Origin: Parvularculaceae bacterium
Lineage (GTDB): Bacteria; Pseudomonadota; Alphaproteobacteria; Caulobacterales; Parvularculaceae
Reading direction: 5' to 3'
DNA: 64,000 bases
Assembly (NCBI GenBank): GCA_021776475.1
Contig: JAJFFV010000005.1
Coordinates: forward strand, 1,178,001 to 1,242,000
Positions 25,436 through 34,580 of the stretch are shown one piece after another. Each line of letters begins with the position of its first letter. Position 1 is the stretch's first letter. The notes below the pieces were generated by a model. That model made no database searches. It saw only the letters and a program-made list of their open reading frames with translations, and was not told the DNA's origin. The position numbers and the translations under genes were made by a program.

Positions 25436-27163
25436 CTAATCCAGAGCGCTATAAATCGGGGTCAGTCCTGCTGCTGCGGCATCGCGGCTTGGTGCTGGTT
25501 GGTCGAAGCGGTCGCGGTAGACCCAGATATTGGTCATCACGTGTTCGACAAAATCCCGAGCTTCAGGATTGGGAATGGATTCTAGCAACAGTAACTGATC
25601 CGTAATTCCCGTTTTCTGTTTGAAACGGCGCAAATTTCCAGGCCCCCAATTATAGGCAAGCGTCATTTCAAAGAGATCGCCATCGGTATATCTGGAGAGC
25701 AACTCTTGTACATAGGACTGCCCAAGCTGCATGTTGTATCCGGGATCGGACAAGCGGCTCCGCTGCGATCGATATTGCAGTGTCTGGTCACCGGCAACAA
25801 AACTTGCCGTGCGCGGCATCAGTTGCATTAGGCCAACAGCCCCGACCCGGGAGCGGGCATTGGTCATGAATTTGCTCTCCTGGCGGATCAATCCGAACAG
25901 GATCGCGCGATCCAGTGTAAAGCCTCCATTGGGGGCAAAGTCCGGAACCGGATAAAGCCCGGCCTGCAGGTGCGTGTTCTGTAGATCTTCGGCGCCAGAC
26001 GCGAGCGCCATTGTCACCTGCGCGGCCCACAGATCGAGGTCAAAAGCGACGGCCATCAGTGCGTCATCGTCGGCGGCGGTCAATTCGCCATGGGCCCAGC
26101 GTAACTCTGCCTGCGCCAGATCATATTGCCCGGCCTGCGCCAGCGCTGCTGCCCGCATCACCCGATTGCTTCGGGTGGTAAGTGTGAGCCAGGCACTCTC
26201 AGTTAGCGTCGGCGGTTTCCAATCGAGGTTGGCATCTTGGCCCAGTTGCCCGAGCGCAAGCTGCCCGTAAAACGTATACGGATATTGTGCGGCGATCTGT
26301 AAATTCGGCAGGACCTGATCAGCCGCGCCGGTCGCCAGTGCTGCGCGCGCCGCCCAAAAGCCGGCAGCGGATCTGAGTTCCGGTTCCTGATATGGCACCG
26401 CCGCCATTCGTGCAAAAAAGTCAGCTGCTGTCACACGGTCGCCGGCCCGCCAATGGGTCAGCCCAGCGATCCAGTAGGCGAGTACGGCAGTATCGCCGCT
26501 GCGCTTTGCGGTCTCGGTTGCGATCTGTTTTGCCTGAGAGGTTTTCTCATTGTAATAATAGGCCGCGGCAATCCATGAGCGCATCCGGTCATATTGCGTG
26601 GTGGTCAGTTGATTACGGTAACGGCTGGAACTGATATAGTTCAGCGCCTGCGTCGGCCGGTCCAGTTTGTTCAGATAGCGGACATAATTCTCGATACGCC
26701 GCACTTCGGTGATATTGCGTGAAGCGGCATAGTCCTGCCGCAATTGCGGGTGCACCCAGCGCATATCGTCATCGCTGGTGCGCCAGCGCCGTTTTCGCGG
26801 TTTCTGTGGATAGGCCGCAGCGCCTGGTCGGCGTTTGCGCGCCAAGGCGTAGATCGTGTCAGCATCAGGGTGATCGGCATAAGCGCCGAGCCAGCGTTTC
26901 AATTCAGGGTATGTCGAGCGGTAAGCGGTCGGGTGCATGTAGCGCTGGTACAGGACATGGCCCATCAGCGACTCGTCGCCCAGCTGGCCGATCAACCCGT
27001 CAGCCTGACCCCAGTTGCCACTTTCTTGAACATCGAAAATCTGCTGATAAAGGACAGCGTCCTCATCGCTCAAAGGCGTGGCGACCTCAGCTGCGTGTGA
27101 CAACGAAATAACTGCTGTGAAACAGGCATAGACAACAAAACTGATAATACCCGTCCGGCGCAT
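25436..27163 (-). CDS. soluble-type lytic murein transglycosylase
   Basis: 575 residues with a signal peptide (cleavage likely after SHAAE). A long helical alpha-superhelix (about 30-400) precedes the SLT domain: LIRQESKFMTNARSRVGAVG (about residue 430), holding the catalytic Glu in RQESKF, then LMQLMPRTA and LAYNWGPGNLRRF (about 510). This is the Slt70 layout. It cleaves peptidoglycan glycan strands to anhydro products in the periplasm during remodelling or recycling. It appears complete and stands alone on its strand; the YdjM-like gene upstream is separated by about 120 bases. Confidence 0.93.
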   Translation of the reverse strand: MRRTGIISFVVYACFTAVISLSHAAEVATPLSDEDAVLYQQIFDVQESGNWGQADGLIGQLGDESLMGHVLYQRYMHPTAYRSTYPELKRWLGAYADHPDADTIYALARKRRPGAAAYPQKPRKRRWRTSDDDMRWVHPQLRQDYAASRNITEVRRIENYVRYLNKLDRPTQALNYISSSRYRNQLTTTQYDRMRSWIAAAYYYNEKTSQAKQIATETAKRSGDTAVLAYWIAGLTHWRAGDRVTAADFFARMAAVPYQEPELRSAAGFWAARAALATGAADQVLPNLQIAAQYPYTFYGQLALGQLGQDANLDWKPPTLTESAWLTLTTRSNRVMRAAALAQAGQYDLAQAELRWAHGELTAADDDALMAVAFDLDLWAAQVTMALASGAEDLQNTHLQAGLYPVPDFAPNGGFTLDRAILFGLIRQESKFMTNARSRVGAVGLMQLMPRTASFVAGDQTLQYRSQRSRLSDPGYNMQLGQSYVQELLSRYTDGDLFEMTLAYNWGPGNLRRFKQKTGITDQLLLLESIPNPEARDFVEHVMTNIWVYRDRFDQPAPSRDAAAAGLTPIYSALD

Positions 27164-27285
27164 AAGAATCTCCTGTCACAACCGTGTTGATAGCTAGCAG
27201 TTGTTCGTTTTCAAAGGAACAGTGTCGATCCCGATATCTTAACAGAAGGTTGACGAAACCAGATCGTCCGCCCCTGAGCCGCGCT

Positions 27286-27942
27286 TTATCTGGCCGCACG
27301 GCTGTTGTCGGTCAGGCTCGCGACATAGGCGAGCAGGACATAAGAGACCAGCGCCATCGCTGCCATGATTTTGATCTCACCTGGCGGCGGCGCGAAATGA
27401 TTGTAGGCCTGCAAAGCGAGCAGAACAGCCGATAACAGCCACGGACTGATTTTGCCAAAATTCGACGTCGCGTAAGTGGAGCGCAGAAAAAACATTAGGC
27501 CCAGCAGCACTATACCAATCTCGACAATTTGCGACAAAAGAAGATTGTCCCATAGCCCGTAGCCGACCCTCGGCCCGTCGAGCATCAGGGGCAGATCCTG
27601 GGTATGGACAATCAAGTCGGTGAACCAGTGTGATCCGACCGCCAGTGCAATGATGAAAGCGCCGCCCAACCCCGCAGTTGGTCGGCGCAACCGATAGGCT
27701 ACCATTGCAAAAAGCATCCATCCCGCCGTCGCAACAAGACTATGTGTATACGGCATATGGTACAAATCGAGGTCGCTTGCTTCAAGGAACCCCGGGACAA
27801 TTCGTGCCTGTTCGATACCGAGGATGATAAGGATGGCCCAGGCGATATCGACAAGTTGCACCGCCAAAAACAGATGCCAGAGTTTGACCTGTTTGGCGGC
27901 GGCCTTACCGATCAGCGCAGGTCCATAGTGGCCTACAAACAT
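27286..27942 (-). CDS. YdjM/LexA-binding-associated-type membrane protein (metal-dependent hydrolase-like)
   Basis: 218 residues with about six hydrophobic segments. The start MFVGHYGPALIGKAA and the later YHMPYTHSLVAT (about 80) and GSHWFTDLIVH (about 130) provide conserved His/Asp at helix ends. These recall the integral membrane metal-dependent hydrolase family (DUF457/YdjM). Activity in this family is not firmly known. It has no clear operon partners; the uracil-DNA glycosylase lies downstream in sequence but upstream on this strand. Confidence 0.72.
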   Translation of the reverse strand: MFVGHYGPALIGKAAAKQVKLWHLFLAVQLVDIAWAILIILGIEQARIVPGFLEASDLDLYHMPYTHSLVATAGWMLFAMVAYRLRRPTAGLGGAFIIALAVGSHWFTDLIVHTQDLPLMLDGPRVGYGLWDNLLLSQIVEIGIVLLGLMFFLRSTYATSNFGKISPWLLSAVLLALQAYNHFAPPPGEIKIMAAMALVSYVLLAYVASLTDNSRAAR

Positions 27943-28014
27943 ATCCCTCTCCCTTTATCTTTAATCACAAAATGAGTTTTCAGCGACAACGTCAGCGCGA
28001 AAAGGTAGGAACCC

Positions 28015-28851
28015 TTATATGCTCTCCAGCTGTTTCTTGACGGCGATCAGGTCTGCCCAGGTCAGACGCTTCTGGGCCGGCTGGCGTAACAAAAAAGCCG
28101 GGTGAAACATTGGCAGCACTGGGATGGTGAGGGCTGTAGAGGTCACATGCTCTCGCCAGATGCCGCGTGTTCTTGTGATCCCCGGCGCCCCTTCGAACAG
28201 GGTCTGGGTCGGTGTATTGCCGACCAGGATCATCACTTTAGGCGCTGCCAATTCGATCATCCGCTGCACGAAAGGCAGGCAGATGGCGATTTCCGATTTG
28301 GTTGGTGTACGGTTGCCCGGCGGGCGCCAGAAAATCGAGTTGGAGATAAAGGCCGGCTTTAGATCATCCTCAAAACGAGAATGACCGATTGCCGCCAGCA
28401 TCTTATCGAGCAGCTGCCCGGCCCGCCCGACAAACGGGCGCCCGACCCTGTCTTCGTCGCGGCCAGGGGCTTCACCGAGGATCATCAAAGGGGCACCATC
28501 GATGCCGTCACAGATCACTGTGTTACGGGCGCCAGACTTTAGCGGACAGCCATCGAACCCGGTAATTGCCGCGCGCAATTGGTCAAGGGTCGCAGCGGCC
28601 GCGGCCAAGTGCTGTGCTGCCTCGACCGCTTCATCTGTCGGGACAGGCGCCTCAAATCCGCTGATCGTCGCCGCAACTTGTTGGACGATCGGGCTGGTTG
28701 ACGGCTTTGCCGATCGGCGCCGCTGCTCGCGTCTTGCCATCCATGTCGAAAAGTCCGAGGGCACTTTGCCAATAACCTCGTCGATCCCCATATCCGCATA
28801 CCACCGCAAGACGGTACCAGGTTCGGGGGAACGCTCAGTTTGACCAGCCAT
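28015..28851 (-). CDS. uracil-DNA glycosylase, family 4/5-like, with reduced Fe-S cysteines
   Basis: 278 residues. Motif 1 reads LGEAPGRDEDRVGRPFVGRA (about residues 124-143) and motif 2 MFHPAFLLRQP (about 250), so it should remove uracil from DNA. Family 4 enzymes hold a 4Fe-4S cluster with four Cys. Here the first is missing before GCPLKSG, the third is replaced by Trp (WRPPGNRTP), and the fourth remains (AICLPF). Only three Cys exist in total. An N-terminal extension of about 95 residues is present, as in other alphaproteobacterial members I recall. Confidence 0.87.
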   Translation of the reverse strand: MAGQTERSPEPGTVLRWYADMGIDEVIGKVPSDFSTWMARREQRRRSAKPSTSPIVQQVAATISGFEAPVPTDEAVEAAQHLAAAAATLDQLRAAITGFDGCPLKSGARNTVICDGIDGAPLMILGEAPGRDEDRVGRPFVGRAGQLLDKMLAAIGHSRFEDDLKPAFISNSIFWRPPGNRTPTKSEIAICLPFVQRMIELAAPKVMILVGNTPTQTLFEGAPGITRTRGIWREHVTSTALTIPVLPMFHPAFLLRQPAQKRLTWADLIAVKKQLESI

Positions 28852-28864
28852 GCCCTATGCTGCT

Positions 28865-28902
28865 TGATCACACCCTCATGGTCAATCGGTTGGCTGTGAT
28901 CA
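28865..28902. promoter_or_regulatory. spaced inverted repeat between divergent udg and ETF-QO genes
   Basis: TGATCACA (28865-28872) and TGTGATCA (28895-28902) are perfect inverted copies separated by 22 bases. They lie in the 103-base space between two divergent starts. Each arm also contains the palindrome TGATCA. This could be a pair of binding sites for one regulator, or a hairpin in RNA. No regulator gene is adjacent. Confidence 0.35.
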
Positions 28903-28954
28903 TCCTTGGCATTTATCCTCAAACTGGCCTACCTAGCTTGAAAACAAACGGATA

Positions 28955-30634
28955 ATGGATCGACGAAAGATGAGCGAAGAACGCGAGAGCATGGAATTCG
29001 ATGTGGTGATTGTTGGCGCCGGACCAGCAGGTCTCAGCGCAGCGATTCGGCTGAAGCAGCTGGATCAGCAAAACGGCACGGAAACAGCCGTCGTCGTGAT
29101 CGAAAAAGGGTCGGAAGTCGGGGCGCACATCCTTTCGGGTGCCGTTGTTGATCCAAAGGCGATGAACGAGCTGATCCCGGACTGGCAGGAACAGGGTTGT
29201 CCTCTCGAAACGGCAGTGACGAACGAAAAGTTCCTGGTCATGGGGCCGGCTGGATCGATTCCGTTGCCGGTATTTGCCATGCCCGGCATGGTCAAGAATC
29301 ACGGCTGCTACATTGCCTCGATGGGGAATGTCTGCCGCTGGCTGGCTGAAAAAGCCGAAGGCATGGGCGTTGAGATTTACCCGATGATGGCGGCAAGCCG
29401 GTATCTGAAGCGCGATGATGGCTCCGTCAACGGCGTCATCGTTGGCGAAGTCGGCGTTGGGTGCGACGGCAAGAAAAAGGACAGTTACGAGCCGGGCATG
29501 GAACTCCTGGGCAAATACGTCCTGATCGCAGAGGGGGTGCGCGGTTCTCTTGCCAAACAATTGATCAGCGAATTTGATCTTGCTGCCGACAGTGATCCGC
29601 AGAAATACGGGATCGGCCTGAAAGAGCTGTGGAAAGTCAAAGACGAGAATTTCAATCCGGGTCTGGTGCAGCATAGTTTTGGCTGGCCGCTCGATAACAA
29701 CACAGGCGGCGGTTCGTTCTGTTACCATTTTGGCGATAATTATGTGTCGATCGGCTTTGTTGTTCACTTGAACTACAAAAACCCTTATATTTCTCCGTAT
29801 CAGGAGTTCCAGCGCTTCAAGCACCATCCGGATGTCTTGCGGTACCTGGAGGGCGGTGAGCGGGTGGCGTATGGCGCGCGCGCCATTACTGAAGGTGGTT
29901 TTCAGTCGGTGCCAAAGCTCACTTTCCCCGGCGGCGCGCTGATTGGATGTTCCGCTGGGTTCGTCAATGTGCCTCGGATCAAGGGCAATCACAATGCGAT
30001 GAAAACCGGCATGATGGGCGCGGAAGCTGCTTATGAGGCGATACAGGCTGGTCGCGAGGGCGATGAACTCGATGCCTATACGGAGAAGTACCGCTCCTCT
30101 TGGGTCTATGACGAATTAAAAAAAGTACGCAACGCAAAACCACTTTGGTCAAAATTTGGAACTTTGTTTGGCGGCATTGCGCTTAGCGGGCTTGATCTCT
30201 GGATCAATACGCTGACTGGTGGTTGGTCGCCATTCGGCACATGGCGGCACAACAAAACGGATGCGCAAGCGACCGAACCGGCATCAGAATTTCAACCGAT
30301 CCTCTACCCAAAACCGGACGGGATTATCTCTTTTGACAGGCTGACCAATGTATCGTTCTCCTTCACTAATCACGAAGAAGATCAGCCCGCTCATTTGACT
30401 TTGATAGATGCGTCTGTGCCACTGAACATTAACCTGCCCGTTTATGCAGGTCCGGCGCAGCGTTATTGTCCCGCAGGGGTCTACGAATATATCGAAGAGG
30501 GTGGCAAAACCCGATTCCAGATCAACGCGCAGAATTGCGTCCATTGCAAGACCTGCGATATCAAGGATCCGAAACAGAATATTGTCTGGACGACACCAGA
30601 AGGCGGCGGCGGGCCGAACTATCCTAATATGTGA
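28955..30634 (+). CDS. electron transfer flavoprotein-ubiquinone oxidoreductase
   Basis: 559 residues. The FAD site VVIVGAGPAGLSAAIRLKQ (about residues 12-30) opens the protein. ISGAVVDP-like LSGAVVDPKAMNEL (about 59) and GAFLNVPRIKG-like GCSAGFVNVPRIKG (about 330) are typical of ETF-QO. The C-terminus carries the single 4Fe-4S ligand set CPAGVYEY and CVHCKTCDIKDP. The enzyme passes electrons from fatty-acid and amino-acid dehydrogenases, through ETF, into the quinone pool at the inner membrane. A second ATG 15 bases downstream (MSEERE) is a possible start. It is intact. Confidence 0.96.
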   Translation: MDRRKMSEERESMEFDVVIVGAGPAGLSAAIRLKQLDQQNGTETAVVVIEKGSEVGAHILSGAVVDPKAMNELIPDWQEQGCPLETAVTNEKFLVMGPAGSIPLPVFAMPGMVKNHGCYIASMGNVCRWLAEKAEGMGVEIYPMMAASRYLKRDDGSVNGVIVGEVGVGCDGKKKDSYEPGMELLGKYVLIAEGVRGSLAKQLISEFDLAADSDPQKYGIGLKELWKVKDENFNPGLVQHSFGWPLDNNTGGGSFCYHFGDNYVSIGFVVHLNYKNPYISPYQEFQRFKHHPDVLRYLEGGERVAYGARAITEGGFQSVPKLTFPGGALIGCSAGFVNVPRIKGNHNAMKTGMMGAEAAYEAIQAGREGDELDAYTEKYRSSWVYDELKKVRNAKPLWSKFGTLFGGIALSGLDLWINTLTGGWSPFGTWRHNKTDAQATEPASEFQPILYPKPDGIISFDRLTNVSFSFTNHEEDQPAHLTLIDASVPLNINLPVYAGPAQRYCPAGVYEYIEEGGKTRFQINAQNCVHCKTCDIKDPKQNIVWTTPEGGGGPNYPNM

Positions 30635-30724
30635 CAAGCTCGTAGCTTGCGCTCCATTGGGTCGTCTGGTCTTATTGGGGGAAGAAGTTTATCCTTCGCG
30701 AGGGAGAAAGCAGGTTTGAAACCG

Positions 30725-32623
30725 ATGCGTAAATATACCGCCCGAATTTGGTTGTTGGCATTGACTGGACTGTTCGGGTTGGCAAGCGTCAGCGCTTGCA
30801 CGAGCTCACGCTCTTATAATCGGTTTTTAAACTCCAGCAATGACAGCACAGCGGCTGGCGATTATCTCAAAGGCCGCTTTGCCGCGCGTCAGCAACAGCT
30901 CGATTTTGCAGCCGAGTCTTATGAGGCGGCCTTTGATGCAGCGCCCGGTGATGCGGTTTTGTTGCAAAAAGCGTTTTTCTACGAGCTTGCCTCCGGTGAC
31001 GTGCAACAAGCAACGCCATATGCCAGTAAATTGATGCTGCCCGAGTATCAGCTGCGCCCGAGCGAGCCAGGTGCTGGCGGTATATCCCAGCCGACACTTG
31101 CCTTGCCGCAACTCACTGTTGCGACAGATCTGATCAAGCGCGGTCGGTACAAACAAGCGCGTGAGATACTAAGCGAAGGGGGCAAATCCCGGTTCTCCAA
31201 TTCAATCAGTTATTTGATGGAGGCCTGGGCAGCCTATGCAGAAAGTGGGCTTGCTGCTGGCCTTGCAGTGCTGGACGAAGAGCGCACAGGGTTGTTCACA
31301 GGATTTACACCGCTGCATCGCGCCTTGATGCTTGATCTGGAGGGCGACGACGAGGAAGCAAAAGCCTACTACCAAAAAGCAATCGCGAGCTTTGGCAGTG
31401 ATGTCGCAATTTTTGCCTATTCGGATTTTCTCGAACGCACCGGCAAAAACAACACGGATAACAAGCAAGAGGCGTTGAAACTTTATGGTGATTTGGCGAG
31501 GGATGCCGGAACGTTGAGGCGAGCCGGCCGCTTGGGCCTCGCGCGCCTGGGCCAACCGTCGGAATTAGAAACACAAGTATCGTTGAAGCAGGCGACACGT
31601 CAGCCGCAGCGTTTCGTAAGTAATGGTGCCGATGGTGCAGCTTTCGTTCTCTACAATTTTGCCTGGGCGTCCTATGAACAGATTGTCACCGAACATGCAG
31701 CAGCTTCCAGGGCTGGCTTTTCGAATTTCAAACCGGCTCTTAATACGCCGCTTGCCTTTTCTCAATTGGCTGTTCATCTGAATTCTGATCTTGACGGTGC
31801 GCATTACGTCATTGGTGCCGTGTACGGCACATATGAACTGCCCGATGAAGCAATCGATGCTTACGGGAAAATCGATTTCACCAATCCTTTTTATGAATAT
31901 GCCAAGATGGATATGGCGGATGCGTGGCTTGCCCGGGATGAAGAAGACAAAGCGATATCCTTGCTGCAATCCTTTATCGCCGAAGATGGCTTAACGCCAG
32001 ATGCTGGTTTAAAACTTTCGGATTTGCTCAGCGGACAGGAGCGTTATGAGGAAGCCGATCAGGCTTTGACTGAGGCGATCACTCTTGCCGACCGGTTGAT
32101 GGGTGATGAGTCCAAACAGGTTAATCTGTGGCGGTACTATTTTGCAAGGGGTGCAATTCGTCTTGAAGCAGGCCGCTGGGAAGATGCTGAGACGGATCTT
32201 GAAAAGGCGGTGTCACTGTCGCCTGAGCAACCCTATGTTTTGAACTTCCTCGGCTATAGCTGGGCCGAGCGTGGCATGAACCTCGATGAAGCATTCGGGA
32301 TGATTGAAAAAGCGCTAAGTCTCAGGCCGAACTCTGGCGCGATTACAGACAGCCTTGGCTGGGCCCATTACCAGCTTGGCAACTATGCCAAGGCGGTGGA
32401 GAAGTTGGAGCGTGCCGTCGAACTCGAACCTGCCGACCCGGTGATTTCCGATCATTTGGGTGATGCCTATTGGCAGACGGGCCGAAAAATCGAGGCGAAG
32501 TATGAGTGGCGCCGTGCCCTGACATATGAGCCAGATAAGAAATTGCGCGGCGCGATTGAACTTAAACTTGCGAAAGGTGTTGTCGAACCCGGCGCCGCCG
32601 CGGGCGCGGGTGGCGCACAGTAG
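30725..32623 (+). CDS. TPR-repeat lipoprotein
   Basis: 632 residues from ATG 30725, giving a lipoprotein signal ending SVSAC. TPR-like helical pairs occupy most of the protein; the clearest are at the C-terminus: ETDLEKAVSLSPEQPYVLNF, then EAFGMIEKALSLRPNSGAIT, then KAVEKLERAVELEPADPVIS. The last 20 residues are Gly/Ala-rich. Lipoproteins of this kind serve as scaffolds in envelope assembly. The ispE gene starts 17 bases after the stop, but this coupling may only be transcriptional. Confidence 0.87.
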   Translation: MRKYTARIWLLALTGLFGLASVSACTSSRSYNRFLNSSNDSTAAGDYLKGRFAARQQQLDFAAESYEAAFDAAPGDAVLLQKAFFYELASGDVQQATPYASKLMLPEYQLRPSEPGAGGISQPTLALPQLTVATDLIKRGRYKQAREILSEGGKSRFSNSISYLMEAWAAYAESGLAAGLAVLDEERTGLFTGFTPLHRALMLDLEGDDEEAKAYYQKAIASFGSDVAIFAYSDFLERTGKNNTDNKQEALKLYGDLARDAGTLRRAGRLGLARLGQPSELETQVSLKQATRQPQRFVSNGADGAAFVLYNFAWASYEQIVTEHAAASRAGFSNFKPALNTPLAFSQLAVHLNSDLDGAHYVIGAVYGTYELPDEAIDAYGKIDFTNPFYEYAKMDMADAWLARDEEDKAISLLQSFIAEDGLTPDAGLKLSDLLSGQERYEEADQALTEAITLADRLMGDESKQVNLWRYYFARGAIRLEAGRWEDAETDLEKAVSLSPEQPYVLNFLGYSWAERGMNLDEAFGMIEKALSLRPNSGAITDSLGWAHYQLGNYAKAVEKLERAVELEPADPVISDHLGDAYWQTGRKIEAKYEWRRALTYEPDKKLRGAIELKLAKGVVEPGAAAGAGGAQ

Positions 32624-32640
32624 ACTGACGGTTTTACTCC

Positions 32641-33501
32641 ATGACGTTACGCAAGCTTGCACCGATCAAGGTCAATCTGTGTCTGCATGTCGGGCCTGTC
32701 AGAGCCGACGGTTTTCATGAATTGGCAAGCCTTGCCGTCTTCCCCAATGCCGGGGACGAGATGAGGGCAGAGCGATCTGGCACTCTGTCACTTGATATAT
32801 CGGGTCCATTTGCAGGGCAGCTTGCAGAGCTGCCGGTCGAAGACAATCTCGTGATGAAAGCGGTCCGAATGTTCGCCGCTGAAATGGACGAAAAAAACGG
32901 GGTGAAGCTTACTCTCGTAAAAAATGTGCCCGCAGCGTCCGGTATTGGCGGCGGCACAGCAGACGCTGCCGCAACGCTCGTCTTGCTGCGTGACCTTTGG
33001 CAACGGGAGATCAGCGATGAGAGATTGTTCCAGCTTGCCGGCCGCCTTGGTGCCGATGGTCCTGTATGTCTTGCGCCGCATCTGTTTGGTAGCCCTACAG
33101 CTATTATGACCGGCGCTGGAGAGCGCGTCTTGCGCGGGCCGGAACTGCCATCGGTATGGATCTGCCTAGTCAATCCGCTCCAGCAGATATCAACGGGTCG
33201 GATTTTTGCGGCATTTGACAAACAAAACCCTGAGCCAGAATTACCTTATCTGCCTCGCTTCAAGGATATCGCTGATTTTGTGCAAAACACTAAAAATGAT
33301 CTTCAACCTTATGCTGAGGCAGCATGCCCGAAAATTGTCACAGTATTATCACGACTAGCCTCAACAGGCGGAAATATCATGGCCCGGATGTCCGGCAGTG
33401 GGGCGACCTGTTTTGGCTTATTTAACAATGAAGAGGACGCGCACCGCGCAAAGGCGCAAGCTGAAGAAAACAAATGGTGGGGATTAGTGGCACGTTTATG
33501 A
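32641..33501 (+). CDS. ispE: 4-diphosphocytidyl-2-C-methyl-D-erythritol kinase
   Basis: 286 residues. The start LAPIKVNLCLHVGPVRADGFHEL is the GHMP N-terminal motif, in which the family normally has A-K-(I/L)-N-L-x-L-x-V. The ATP loop PAASGIGGGTADAAATL (about residues 98-114) and the C-terminal MSGSGATCFGLF (about 250) complete the GHMP fold. It phosphorylates CDP-methylerythritol in the non-mevalonate isoprenoid pathway. Its stop overlaps the start of the next gene (ATGA). A prenyl diphosphate synthase lies just beyond, consistent with isoprenoid supply. Confidence 0.93.
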   Translation: MTLRKLAPIKVNLCLHVGPVRADGFHELASLAVFPNAGDEMRAERSGTLSLDISGPFAGQLAELPVEDNLVMKAVRMFAAEMDEKNGVKLTLVKNVPAASGIGGGTADAAATLVLLRDLWQREISDERLFQLAGRLGADGPVCLAPHLFGSPTAIMTGAGERVLRGPELPSVWICLVNPLQQISTGRIFAAFDKQNPEPELPYLPRFKDIADFVQNTKNDLQPYAEAACPKIVTVLSRLASTGGNIMARMSGSGATCFGLFNNEEDAHRAKAQAEENKWWGLVARL

Positions 33502-34580
33502 ATGAGGTTTTGTTGATCTACGTCCTGCTGCTCGGTGCGGCGGTGATGGCGTGCGTTCTCGCCAGCTGGTTGGTTTGCCGCTTTGCAATCAACAGAAGAC
33601 TTTTGTATGATGATGTGACGGATCGCTCCAGCCATCATGAGGAAACCTCCCGCGCGGGCGGCGTTGCAATCTTCCTCCCTTTCATCCTCATAACAGCCGT
33701 GTGGGTTGCTGTGATCGGCAACCAAAATCCGGTGACGATATGGATTTTGTTGGGTCTGACTGCTGGCGCCACACTATTGGGACTTGCGGATGATTTTGTA
33801 AGACTGCCGCCCGCAGCCAAGTTCCTCGGTCAAGTTGCGCTCGCCACATTGGCGACGCTGCTCATCGGGCAAATAGAGACATTTCCGTTGCCCTTCCTTG
33901 GTGATGTATCCCTTGGTACTACTGGCTTTTTCATGACAGTTTTGTGGATCATCGCGTTCATTAACACGTTCAATTTCATGGATGGTCTGAACGGTCTTGC
34001 AGCTGGCGCGGCCATCGTTGCATTGCTGGCGATGGCTTTGGCGTCGGCAAGCACTGGCCGAATGGATATTTTCGTTCTTTGCATTTGCCTCGCGGCATCA
34101 ACGCTCGGGTTTTTGCATCATAATTTTCCATCAGGCCTCATTTTCATGGGAGACGCAGGCAGTCATGGATTTGGGTTTTTTCTGGCTGTTCTCGCGGTCA
34201 TCGCCAGCAAATCTGTTGAAGGTGAGGGAAGTAGTGTTGCCGATTTTGTATTTCTGCCCATTATTTTTCTGCCATTTATTCTGGATGTGACCGTGACACT
34301 TGTCAGCCGCGCATTTCGGCGGCGACGTCTGCATCGAGCGCATAAGGAGCACGTCTATCAGAAGTTGAATCAGCGCGGACTGGATCACGGAACTGTTGCT
34401 GGTATCTATATCGGTCTGTGTCTTGTATCAGCCATCACAGCCTGGCTCGTCGGCTATGTTGATCCAGCACATAAATGGCTTGGGCCCTTTATTCTGACTT
34501 GTTTTTTGGGCGCAGGCGGGTTCGCCTTCTTTACACAGAACAATAAATTGGATGACAACTCAGGAAGCTCTGGAGATTGA
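33498..34580 (+). CDS. WecA/MraY-family polyprenyl-phosphate glycosyl-1-phosphate transferase
   Basis: 360 residues from ATG 33498, whose ATGA overlaps the ispE stop; an in-frame ATG at 33474 is possible. About ten membrane segments. The conserved cytoplasmic loops are seen: DDVTDRSSHHEETSRAGG (about 37-54), LADDFVRLPP (about 95), NTFNFMDGLNGLA (about 155-167), and GDAGSHGFGF (about 217), with the His-rich RRRLHRAHKEHVYQKL (about 274). Such enzymes place sugar-1-phosphate on undecaprenyl phosphate to begin O-antigen or other glycan synthesis. Its end overlaps the convergent prenyl synthase gene by 21 bases. Confidence 0.9.
   Translation: MNEVLLIYVLLLGAAVMACVLASWLVCRFAINRRLLYDDVTDRSSHHEETSRAGGVAIFLPFILITAVWVAVIGNQNPVTIWILLGLTAGATLLGLADDFVRLPPAAKFLGQVALATLATLLIGQIETFPLPFLGDVSLGTTGFFMTVLWIIAFINTFNFMDGLNGLAAGAAIVALLAMALASASTGRMDIFVLCICLAASTLGFLHHNFPSGLIFMGDAGSHGFGFFLAVLAVIASKSVEGEGSSVADFVFLPIIFLPFILDVTVTLVSRAFRRRRLHRAHKEHVYQKLNQRGLDHGTVAGIYIGLCLVSAITAWLVGYVDPAHKWLGPFILTCFLGAGGFAFFTQNNKLDDNSGSSGD

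Noticed and set aside
28919-29992. Long minus-strand open frame of 357 codons opposite the ETF-QO gene
   Set aside because: It lies antisense to a clearly recognised enzyme and has no recognisable motif. It is rich in His and Arg, as expected of a shadow frame.
33474-33497. Earlier start for the WecA-like transferase at 33474
   Set aside because: The ATG at 33498 overlaps the ispE stop as ATGA, gives a start directly before the first membrane segment, and makes the usual length.
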